DNA from: Crotalaria pallida
Taxonomy: Eukaryota; Streptophyta; Magnoliopsida; Fabales; Fabaceae
NCBI GenBank assembly: GCA_037953625.1
Contig: CM075649.1
Span: 98,151,290-98,215,289, forward strand
DNA: 64,000 bases
Direction of reading: 5' to 3'
Shown here: positions 55,363-64,000 of the stretch, piece after piece
How the letters are laid out: each line of letters opens with the position of its first letter
Position numbering within the stretch: the first letter of the stretch is position 1
Translations under genes and position numbers: made by a program
Notes under the pieces: model-generated
The model's database searches: none
What the model saw: only the letters and a program-made list of their open reading frames with translations
Told to the model about the DNA's origin: nothing

Positions 55363-57042
55363 TGTTGGAACCTACAATCGGTGGGTGAAACAACTAGGAG
55401 ACACTAGGAGAACACCTAGAAGGGGGGTTGAATAGGTGTTAAAGAAACCTTGAAAGATTTTCGCAAGAAACAAATCAAAACGATTAAAACAAATGATTTT
55501 CACAAAAATTCTTTAGCCTTAATCGATTAATGACATGAACTAATCGATTAATGCCTCTGTTAATGGATTAATCATTTTTCAATCAAATACGAAAATCAAT
55601 CAATTAACACATATGATCAGAGATTAAGCGGAATTGAATAACACCAATATTCTTATTGATTACCTAGGTTATGAAAATGATTTTCCCCAAATCAATTTTG
55701 CACAATTAAGATTCAATTCAATCAATTATGAAAAATCACTTTTTCTAGGTTTTCAACCAAGAACACAATTAAAGACTTGAATTGTAAAGAGTAGAGAGTT
55801 TAGAGATACGACACAGTGATTTATCCTGGTTCACTTTCATCCACTTGAAAGCTACTCCAGTCCCCTCTTCAACCAAGAGAGATTCTTCACTATGAGGAAT
55901 TAGAGTTTCTCAAATTACAAGTAAATGCCTCACAAGACTCCCTTCTTGCTAGCCTACAAGAGATACCACACCCTTGCCTTGTAACCCTATTGATATCTAA
56001 TCTAACCTCTTCTCTTGCTTGCCGATACCCCACAACAAGACTTCCAATGCTTTGAGATTCTTCAAAGACTTCCACTTGCTTGCTTCAATACAAGACTTCC
56101 AAGTGCTTGATGATATGCCACACCAAGGCTTCCAAATAACTTTGCTTGATGAATAACTTCTTTAAGACTTCCTTTGTTTTAGAGTGTTTGCCTTCTTTGC
56201 AATGATTACAACTCAAATGAAAACAAAATAACAATCCTATGAATCTCTTTCAAAAGCTATGAAAAGATCAACATGAGAGATTCAAGGTCCTTGATCAAAG
56301 AATGTAAAAATGAGAACTTTGATCTTGAGAAAGTGAGAGAGAATAAAGTGACTTGATTCTTTGTAAAATTGATTATCAAAATGATGTATTATAATCACAA
56401 AGGTTAGGAATAGGTTTATATAGAATACCTAAAAGTTAGGAATGGTTAGAAGTACTTTTGAGAAGTGAAAAACTCATTTAAAAACCAGATCTGATCGTGT
56501 TACTCGAGTAGCCAAGTCCTTACTCGAGTAATCAGTGTAATCAGTGTTCACTACTCGAGTAATCTAAGTTACTACTCGAGTATTTACGCAAGGCTACAAA
56601 ATTCTAATCGAGTAATCAGAGCCTTAATCGAGTATTTGCGCAAGACTGCAAAATTCTAATCGAGTAAACAAGTGGCTAATCGAGTAGTCAGATCAAAAAA
56701 CACTTAAAAACTTGTTTTCTCAAAATCTAAACCTTTTCTTTCAAACCTTTAAGCCACCTATTGATTTTAGGCAAAGTGAATACTCAAAATATGGTATAAT
56801 CATGCAATCAAAAGAGATTCACTACCCTCTAAGAGACTCTACCCAAACTCATAAACTAAAAGACTTGTGAGACGAAAGATAAAATATAAAACATAAACTA
56901 CCAAACTAAGTCTTCATGAGCTTGCTCTCTCTTCATCACTTGATGTTTGTTGTTGCTTGTTGAGCTTGAAACTTGATCAACACATTTGTAGCTTGTTCAA
57001 AACCTTTTGGCATTTATCAAAACATTCTTCATGGATCTTACA
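55363..57042 (-). mobile_element. Solo LTR of SIRE-like copia
   Basis: 1680 bp, homologous in reverse orientation to the LTRs at 25709-27328, flanked by GATTC at 55358-55362 and 57043-57047. There is no internal sequence, so this is a product of LTR-LTR recombination. Its palindrome cluster (about 56497-56690) holds more copies of TACTCGAGTA and CTAATCGAGTA than the other family members. Confidence 0.92.
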
Positions 57043-57047
57043 GATTC

Positions 57048-57321
57048 TTGTTATGAATTATGTACTATCTTATAATTCACTGTGTTGTGAAAAGGTCTCG
57101 CCCTTAGTGGTTAACATTTTAGGTGCATAATCAAGGAGCTTGAAGATCAGAGTGCGCAGCGGACAAATCGAAAAAGGGAATTCCAGTTGAAGCTATGTAT
57201 ATTATGAATGAATTCCCCCAATGTGTATTATAAACTTGTTTTGTAAAAAGAAATTTCCAATTCACTAATTTATTTTAAACTTAAGTTTGTTAATCTTTTA
57301 TTTATAAATCGGGGTGTTACA
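57048..57321 (+). repeat. F-family LTR, 3' end
   Basis: It contains TTAACATTTTAGGTGCAT, similar to the 3' end of the gag-only gypsy-type LTR (6948-6970), and ends GGGGTGTTACA. This shows the LTR lies in plus orientation. Confidence 0.75.
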
Positions 57322-57326
57322 GATTG

Positions 57327-58217
57327 TGAAGGGGACTACACCCCAAACTAACATCAAAGGACCCAAGATAACTTGGGTACCTAAGTCAAGTAAATGACAT
57401 TGTTTTGTAGATGTGCCTTCGAACAAAGGAGCGAAGATGGTACTTGGATAGTGGATGTTCGAGGCATATGACGTGAGACAAATCGCATTTCATCGAACTT
57501 ACTACAAAAGGTGGTGGTCATGTCACCTATGGCGACAACAACAAAGGCAAAATTCTAGGAGTGGGTAAGATTGGTAACGTATCTAACCTTATCATTGAAA
57601 ATGTCCTATTCGTAGAAGGCTTAGAACACAACTTGCTTAGTATAAGTCAACTATGTGATATGGGCAACAATGTGACCTTTACTTCGAAATTTTGTTTTAT
57701 TAAGAGTTGTATTGATGATAGTGTTAAGTTCGTAGGTCATCGTTCTAATAACACCTATTTAATCGATTTGGATGAGATAGCTTCATTGTTTTAAACATGT
57801 TTTAAATCTTTTCATGATGAAGTTCATCTTTGGCACAGTCGCATTGCTCATGTAAATGTGAATCAATTAAATAAACTACTACGCAAGGACTTAGTGATTG
57901 GCTTACCAAAACTTAATTTTAAACTTGATAGTGTTTGTGACTCATGTCAAAAATGCAAGCAAGTTAAAAACTCTTTTAAACCCAAAAATTTGGTAAGCAC
58001 AACAAAACCATTGGAGTTAATCCACATGGATTTGTTTGGCCCATCACAAGTTCGGAGTTTAGGTGGTAATTACTACGGCTTTGTTATGGTAGATGACTTT
58101 ACTCGATTCACATGGACATTGTTTTTATCCGCCAAAAGCGACACTTATAAAAGTTTTAAAAAGTTTGCCAAACTCATCCAAAATCAATTTAATTTGAAAA
58201 TAGTGTCTATTAGAAGT
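57327..58217 (+). pseudogene. pol: Copia C: gag end and pol start (protease, integrase)
   Basis: After the gag tail (ITWVPKSSK then stop), pol starts at the ATG at 57411. It carries protease WYLDSGCSRHMT and GAG-pre-integrase LWHSRIAHVN with CDSCQKC (HHCC zinc motif). The integrase core begins with HMDLFGPSQ and VMVDDFTRFTW. Two stops lie in the frame: TGA at 57474-57476 and TAA at 57792-57794. The frame is cut at 58217 just before the next integrase Asp motif. In SIRE-type elements integrase precedes reverse transcriptase, which is not in the window. Confidence 0.85.
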
Positions 58218-58619
58218 TGTAAGACCCGGGCTTATGAGGGCGGGGAGTGATCGTCGGTGCAAAGAGGCACGAACAAGGAGCGGCTCCTGGCAGGCTTCTA
58301 AGGGAGGGGTACATGGATGAACCGACACACCGGAATGAGAGGGTGATCCTGAGACTGTGTAGGAATGGGACTACACAGTACAGGAAGGCTTAAATGAATT
58401 GATTAGTACTACCCATATCAACAAGATGCATCTTCTTTTCGGTAGCCCATCACATAAGAACTCCATGGTTAAGCGTGCTTGACTTGGGGTAATTCTGGGA
58501 TGGGTGACCTCCTGGGAAGTTTTCCCGGGAAGTGTGCGAGTGAGGACAAAGCACGCTGAAAAGACTCGTGTTGGTATGTGGGGACAGTCGCAATCCATTT
58601 GCCTGCCAGGGATGTTACA
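58218..58619 (+). repeat. Cassandra-type LTR with 5S-rRNA-derived segment
   Basis: 402 bp from TGTAAGACCC to GGATGTTACA. It contains a 5S-rRNA-like block with both internal promoter boxes. This is the hallmark of Cassandra TRIM elements, which have no coding capacity. It is followed by a primer site (TGGTATCAGAGCC, 58622-58634). The left flanking pentamer is GAAGT (58213-58217); its partner was not found in the window. Confidence 0.85.
58446..58520 (+). other. 5S rRNA-like pol III promoter segment (not a 5S gene)
   Basis: AAGAACTCC, then GTTAAGCGTGCTTG (box A-like) and GGATGGGTGACCTCCTGGGAA (box C-like; position 58497-58517) match plant 5S rRNA closely in order and spacing. Flanks do not match a 5S gene, so it is an LTR-embedded derivative that may recruit TFIIIA/pol III. 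Confidence 0.85.
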
Positions 58620-58685
58620 AATGGTATCAGAGCCAGGGCCGGGTCAATGTGCCAACGGGGACGTTGGGCCTCCAAGGGGGGTGGA
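58620..58685 (+). other. TRIM internal domain
   Basis: 66 bp with an iMet-type primer site at the left and polypurine tract CCAAGGGGGGTGGA at the right. It is nearly the same as 52944-53009 in reverse. Confidence 0.85.
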
Positions 58686-58915
58686 TGTAAGGTGAAGCCT
58701 TAATCCCACATCGGCTGGTAAGGAGAACGACGCATGCCTTATATAGGGTGTGGATACCTTACCTCACGTGGACGCGTTTTGGGTCTCACTGTTAGTGTGA
58801 GACCAAGAGCAAAGCCATGAGGGTGAAGGATGCCAAAAGCGGACAATATCCACGTGGCGGTGCGCTGGGCCCCGGTGCCCAGTACCGTACGGCTGGCTGG
58901 GGCTGGGCTGTTACA
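58686..58915 (+). repeat. TRIM-B LTR, plus orientation
   Basis: 230 bp, TGTAAGGTGA to GGGCTGTTACA. It has CCCACATCGGCTGG and CTTATATAGGG (TATA). It does not resemble the 5S-containing LTR on the other side of the internal domain. Immediately after it lies a second primer site (58918-58929), so it occupies the place of element F's 5' LTR. Confidence 0.85.
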
Positions 58916-61900
58916 TATGGTATCAGAGCAGTTCCTTCCTTTCGGCCTGAGGGAAAGTGGTCCCTAATTCGTTGTGAACACTCTCATCTCAAGCTTCCTG
59001 ATAAGAGGTGAGACTGATATAAGTGAAAAATTTCTATGTTAAGCGATTTTTGAAAATGTGTGGTGCTATTGTGAAATAGAAATGTGGATGTTAAATGCGT
59101 CATAAATGCTTATGTGAAAGTATATATAGTTGTGATGTCAAATTGGTATTTGTGTTTACCCGAAAAATGAAACGAATGGAATAAGTTTATGTTTGCAAAT
59201 GGGAAGGAGCAGTGAATTCTTTGGAACCTAAGCGGATCCCTTAGGGATTCAAAGAATCACATATTGTGAGTGTTTATCCGTTTGCAAACAGGAAACTTAA
59301 ATGGTGCAAATTGAGTTTTGTTTGAGGATGAAAATTTTAAGTTTTGAGTTAATCAAAAAGATTGAAGTTTCTTACTAAGGAAATCCTGCTAATCAAAATG
59401 ACGAACATAAACTTAAACTAGATGGCAAGGGCGATTACCACTGATGGAATGTAGTGTTGGAATTGGCCAATCCGATGTTGCATTTATCGAGAGGTGACGT
59501 CGTCGAAATTTAGGAGTTTGTGCATCATCGTGAATTAGTAACCGATTTCCTATGTATAAAACTTTTGTGTTAGTTCTTCTATGTCTTGTTGCTTTGCTAT
59601 ATGCATTGTGTGTGATTTTAATGTATGGTTGTTGAGTAAATAGGTGTTGAAGTAATTGAACAGGGATTAGAAATGGGACCTCATGGAATAAACAAATAAT
59701 GATCTTGAATACTAATCCAATCGAGTGATCAAATTCATGTCGATTAGACTAGTATCTGAGAGGACCAAAAACAATGTCTAAATTAAATTAATGGTCGAAT
59801 CCCATAGCTAATCTCAATTCAAGTAACTATGATATCAATCGGGGAACAAGAAACAAGTATTGATCGATCGGATTTGAACCGTTGAACTATATTAATTTGA
59901 ACTGCAATCATAAAAGTAACTTTTTGTCCAAGTTGGGGAAGCGGTTCGAATTTCATCAAAAGGTTCTCGAACTATGTTTTCACGTGGAATGGTTTAGCGT
60001 TAAAGTAGGCGGAAAAAAAGTAGAAGTGGAATCATTAAAAAATCAAAATAATTTATTGACTTGATACTAATCTAACCGATTGATTTAGTTCACATCGACT
60101 AGATTGGGATCCATGAAAAACAACAAAAACATTTATATTAAATTTGTAGCTGATTCCACAGCTAATTTAATTCCGATAACTTTAATACTAAACGAAAGAT
60201 AAGTTGGAGCTTCTAACGATTGAACTTGAACCCCGAGCTACTGTAGTAAAATTTTATAACGGAAAGATGTTTATTTAATCGAGAAAGGGGTTAAAATTCA
60301 ATCTAGAGGTTCTTGCATTACTTTAGATTATATTGATGGTAGTGTATTTTGTATATATGAAAAAGTCTATGTTTATGTGGAAATGAATTTAAATTTTCAA
60401 AAATGTTTTCGAAAGATTTTGGGATTAAGAGCTTTTCAATTGCCATCCTTATGTTTGAAGTCCCAAAACTATTTTCCACTAAGCATTGACTAAAAATATA
60501 TGTTATTTTTGGAAATTGTGTTCAGGATAAAACTGATTTTGTTTGTATATGTTTGATTGATTTACGTGCTTGATAGTAATATATGAAAAACGAATCTTTG
60601 TTGGATGATCGTGAATTGATGCCATGCTAAATGCTTGTTTGATTATGTGTGTTTAAAATGAATTTCAAAAAGTTGCACCGAATCACAATCATTCCAAATG
60701 GATCGTGAGGTCGCACGACAAATTTTCAAGAAATAGTAAGAAAAGCAAGGATTTCTAAGTGATCGAGTAGTGAATTTTGTAACCAAGTCACACATCGGTC
60801 AAATAGGAACCCTTCTTATGCAACTCAAATCAATTCGGAATGAAAACTCAATTTTCAAACTTGAAATCAAAAGAGAATGTAATTGTTTCAACTTTTGAAA
60901 TTGAACTAAACTAAATTTTTCCAAGAGCAAGGTGTGTTCCTTTTTCTTTGAGTTTACCAATTTTGAGTGATCTTCTACCCCTTCATCTAGGTTCTTACGA
61001 AATTAGATGGAGGTAGTTCTTTATGGTAATATGCATGATTGAAGGTTTTATTGCATTTTTCAAAGGAAACAAATTGTTTCCTCGTCAAGAGAGGAACCTA
61101 ATTTGCAAAGAATTTTGTTTTTAATGCATCACTGTTTTCTAAGTGTTCCACTAGTATGGGATCTTCCTAAATTTTAAATTTTCATACCTAGTGATTTTTC
61201 AAACCAAAGGTTTTAAAAATGTATGTGTTTGTAGTTAAGCGCTTGTTGGGAAATCAGGGATTTTACATAAAATGGAAAACTGAGTTTTTGGGCTCGAGAT
61301 GGTCAAAATGATTTGGGAAATTGTATGTGAGCCTTTTAAGGTTGAACCAAAGTTTTTAAATGGAATTTCAAACTTCTTGGAGCAAGTTAGCATTTTAAAT
61401 AAATGTTATATTTTCTTTTGCAATTAGACCTGACAGTTACAATGTTTTTCCTGTACTGTGAACGAAGGGTAAAATCAACTCTAACATGTTTCGAATCGGT
61501 TTGGAAACCTTACACAACCTTTGGGGCTGAGTATATGTTTAGTCCCTTTAAATTTTGAGGTTCTTTGGAGTTTGTTTACCACCTTTAAAGAAATCTAATT
61601 TAGGTTCAGCTCTTGCTATATTTTTTAATGTTTGGACAAAGCGGTTGTAAAACTAAAGTTGAACCTAATGAACTCCAAGTAACCTGAAAATTTACCATGA
61701 TGTTCTTCTATATGAAGGGACCCAACTTGTAAAAACTTTTATGATATTTGAAATTGAAATCAAATTTTGTTTTCAAAAGTGCCTTTTTATTTCAATTATA
61801 TGGTTTTCTGATTTTGGGTTGTTGAATAAATCATGAAAACCATATTTTTCTAAACTCTTTATGAAACTAGTTTTGAATGTGTGCTGCTTGTTAAGAATGA

Positions 61901-62763
61901 GCATATAGATGTAAGCCTGAACCTTAGGTTCACCCAGGGATATGAGGATTAGGTTAGGAGGAGGTAGAGATTTCTCAGGTTAGTGTTTGCAATCATGTGT
62001 TGATAAGAAATGTTGTTGTGCATGCTTGAATTTTGAATGATGTGTATGTACTAAATGCCTACTTGAACATAAATGTGTTTGATTAGGGCTTAAGAGTAGT
62101 ACCTAAGTTGTATGTCCTTAGGTAGATTATGATCAAACCCCTGTTGATGCTGCCATTTAGATAGCGTGTAAGAACAGAAGTAGGTGTCTCTGGGTCCGGC
62201 AGCTGTTAAGTGACGGTGCTATTTGTAAATCTGACAATGATGTAACTATTGATGGATGTGAGATTGGGGCTGATGCCTCGATCTTTACGTTTATTAATGG
62301 TTGGTATCGTTAGAAGTCTTAAAATGGCACAGAACCAATCAGACATAGGAGGCAGAAACCAGCCTGACTAGTACCCCTTTTCAGATGTTAAGTGTAAATG
62401 TCTGGGAAAGCCTAGATGACCTTAGACACTATCTCCAGAATTGTGCCTTATTTTAGAAACACAAGGCCAATTGAGAGTCTTTCTGGTAAGACCCTTGAAA
62501 TGTTTGGCGGTCAAAGGAGTAAACCTTGCGAACCTTAAAGCTTTTTCGGGTCGAACTAACCAAATTGAACCATAACTTGTATTCTCCATTGAGTGCAAGA
62601 GTTCAGTGGCGTACTAATGCAAGGTAGTATGTCAATTCCAAGTGGGGGAGTAGAACCAAAATGAAGTGAGTGTCATAGCCGAAAGACCTTGCGTTTGGGA
62701 TGGTTCTCCATTAAAAGAATTGAACGGAATTTCGGGGACGAAATTCCAATAAGTGGGGGAGAT
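58916..62763 (+). mobile_element. Element F internal region: large non-coding retrotransposon domain
   Basis: About 3.85 kb with the iMet primer site TGGTATCAGAGC (58918-58929) at the left. The right end has the hairpin GAATTTCG/CGAAATTC (62727-62746) and the polypurine tract AAGTGGGGGAGAT. No gag or pol frame is visible. The first 60 nt and the segment 62256-62315 (GATGTGAGATTGGGGCTGAT start) resemble the gag-only element at 7140-7200 and 8744-8810. It behaves like a LARD-type derivative of a Tekay-related family. Confidence 0.75.
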
Positions 62764-64000
62764 TGTAACATCCTGCTATTTTTAATACTTTTAGTAAAAT
62801 AATTAAATGATTTAATATGATGTTTTCAAGATTTGAGTTTCGGAATAAAATTCTGATTTCATCATTATATTTGAAATATGTTATCTAGTCAAAATAAGTA
62901 TAAATTTGTTATCATACGTTTTCCAAAAATAAAGTAATACTTTTATTTAGTTTAATTAACATTTTGACAGGGAGCTCAAGTGGCAAGCCTTAGAGGCATT
63001 TTTATAAATAGTTTCTTCAGAAAAATATGTTTAACTTAATATTTTGAGCATCCCTGAAATTTTCATAGTGTTCGGAGGCTGTTTTATTTTTAGCTTCTGG
63101 ACTGGTTTAATATTTACCAATATAAGTTATATATAATGATCTTCTATTTCAAAATTATAAATATTATATATTATCAAGTTTAATATCAATATCGAGAAAA
63201 TATATTTACTTTTGAATTTCGATAATTTTTCTTACTCAATAGCTGTCCGGAGGGACCGGTAACTTTATTATTTCTCAATCAGTTTTGAGTAATTTAAAAT
63301 ACAATATTGTTTTACCTAAACGTGTTTTATTTTTAGTATCATCCAACTTTTAGTTATAATTCAAAATACCTACACACATTGACCCACAAATATATATAAA
63401 TATATATCTTCCTAGTAATATCCATTACCCTATATTATTACCTACCCCAAGACCCCAGCCGCCCAACCCAAAAGAAAAGAGTGGGTTCACTCCTTTGCAA
63501 CCCAAGGATCGGTGTCTGATGAGATTGCTTCTGCTTGGGATGATTATCACTTGGGAAGAGGTCATATTGGAGCAACTATGAAAGCAAAATTTTATCACTT
63601 GCTAGAGCACAGGGCTTCCGAATGTGCAAATGCCACACATGCTGTTTACGGGTCTTGAAAATTACAAGGCCAAGGGAACACAAGCATCTCCCTACTTTAC
63701 GGTGACCTTTTACAAAGAATTTGGGAGTATTTTCCTTTTTCTCAACTTCTCGGTCCAATAACTCAAGATCCAACCGTTCAATCTCAAATCCTTCTTAGGT
63801 ATATAATCTCCTCAACTCCCTTTACCTATCTATGTAATTTATTTTACGATCCGTTAATATTTTTATTATCCCTATATTTGCAAATAAAGAGATGTTTTGG
63901 GAAAAAGTGGTATATCTTTATTGTTTTGATTAAAATGAATTTATTTGATATATATATTTTAATGTTATAATTAGTTTTATCATGTGTCCCTATTTAGATC
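62764..64000 (+). repeat. 3' LTR of element F (runs off the window)
   Basis: Starts TGTAACATCC after the polypurine tract. The first 690 bp are AT-rich. From 63463 it matches the composite LTR at 53022 onward, including the exon-like fragment. The end is not in the window. Confidence 0.75.
63506..63658 (+). pseudogene. Captured exon-like fragment in F LTR, second copy
   Basis: Same 51-codon frame as 53098-53250 with few changes (H for Q before LLEHR), ending at a TGA. Two copies in two independent LTRs of the family show the capture is older than both insertions. Confidence 0.4.

Larger units (their letters stand above)
52714..57321. mobile_element. Composite insertion: reversed TRIM joined to a long gypsy-type LTR
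   Basis: A single unit with TG...CA ends is flanked by GATTG (52709-52713 and 57322-57326) in copia C gag. The left 296-312 bp are a minus-strand TRIM (LTR of 230 bp, 66-bp internal, and 16 bp of its other LTR). The rest is a plus-strand LTR homologous to the LTR at 62764-64000 but missing its first 690 bp or so. A copia solo LTR is nested in it. The duplication around the whole unit implies insertion as a chimera, or later rearrangement between shared TGTAACA ends. Confidence 0.75.
49449..58217 (+). mobile_element. Copia C: SIRE/Maximus-like element, 5' portion, interrupted twice
   Basis: This plus-strand copia inserted in the gypsy B LTR after CACCT (49444-49448). It has a 5' LTR (49449-50924), iMet primer site, gag and the start of pol (protease, integrase). 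It is interrupted by the composite 52714-57321 (GATTG duplication) and by the Cassandra/F insertion at 58218. The rest of pol and the 3' LTR are beyond the window. A stop separates gag and pol, as is usual in SIRE-like elements. Confidence 0.88.

Noticed and set aside
58446..58520. 5S rRNA gene
   Set aside because: Only the central promoter part resembles 5S; the ends do not, and it sits inside a TG...CA-bounded LTR, as in Cassandra elements.
1..64000. An intact host gene or a prokaryotic-style defence operon
   Set aside because: Every recognisable coding segment belongs to a transposable element or a captured fragment.

Overview
This window is plant nuclear DNA, almost certainly from a eudicot, and it consists almost entirely of nested transposable elements. 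I found no intact host gene, tRNA gene or functional rRNA gene. The plant assignment rests on chromodomain Ty3/gypsy elements of Tekay/Del type with an initiator-Met primer site, SIRE/Maximus-like Ty1/copia elements, an L1-type LINE with a C-terminal RNase H domain, a CACTA element, Stowaway-type MITE ends, a Helitron-like end and a Cassandra-type TRIM carrying a 5S-rRNA-derived promoter. Species and family cannot be resolved by eye.

Layout. 1-754: 3' end of a decayed copia element with its LTR. 755-2037: AT-rich non-coding DNA with a MITE end and an inverted repeat. 2038-38228: a Stowaway-like MITE split by a LINE (2200-38092). The LINE is split by three later insertions with matching target duplications: a gag-only LTR retrotransposon (4897-13158, CTCCT), a CACTA transposon carrying host exon fragments (13445-18405, ATT), and gypsy A (18416-35647, minus strand, TAGCA). 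Gypsy A contains a gag-only copia element (25709-31455, CTACA). 38229-39807: a Helitron-like end and AT-rich repeats. 39808-49448: gypsy B (minus strand), related to gypsy A, its right LTR interrupted by SIRE-like copia C (from 49449). Copia C is split by a composite LTR/TRIM insertion (52714-57321, GATTG) that holds a copia solo LTR (55363-57042, GATTC). It is split again at 58218 by a Cassandra-type LTR fused to a second TRIM LTR and to a large non-coding element F that runs off the window.

How the parts work together. Gypsy A, gypsy B and copia C carry or carried gag-pol and could have acted as autonomous elements. The gag-only gypsy-type element, the gag-only copia element, the TRIMs and element F lack pol and would need enzymes from such partners. 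Their shared initiator-Met primer site, and a hairpin just before the polypurine tract in the gypsy-type elements, fit this. LTR pairs of the gag-only gypsy-type element (about 14 substitutions in 2.24 kb) and of the gag-only copia (about 13 in 1.62 kb) are nearly identical, so these are young insertions.

The most unusual content is inside the LTRs. Gypsy A and gypsy B both carry, within the LTR in sense orientation, a conserved ORF of about 157 codons. Just upstream lies an array of perfect short hairpins whose stems all differ while the centre is shared. Clusters of 10-bp palindromes with a CG centre (TA-M-YCGR-K-TA) recur in LTRs of otherwise unrelated gypsy and copia families, often beside the core promoter.
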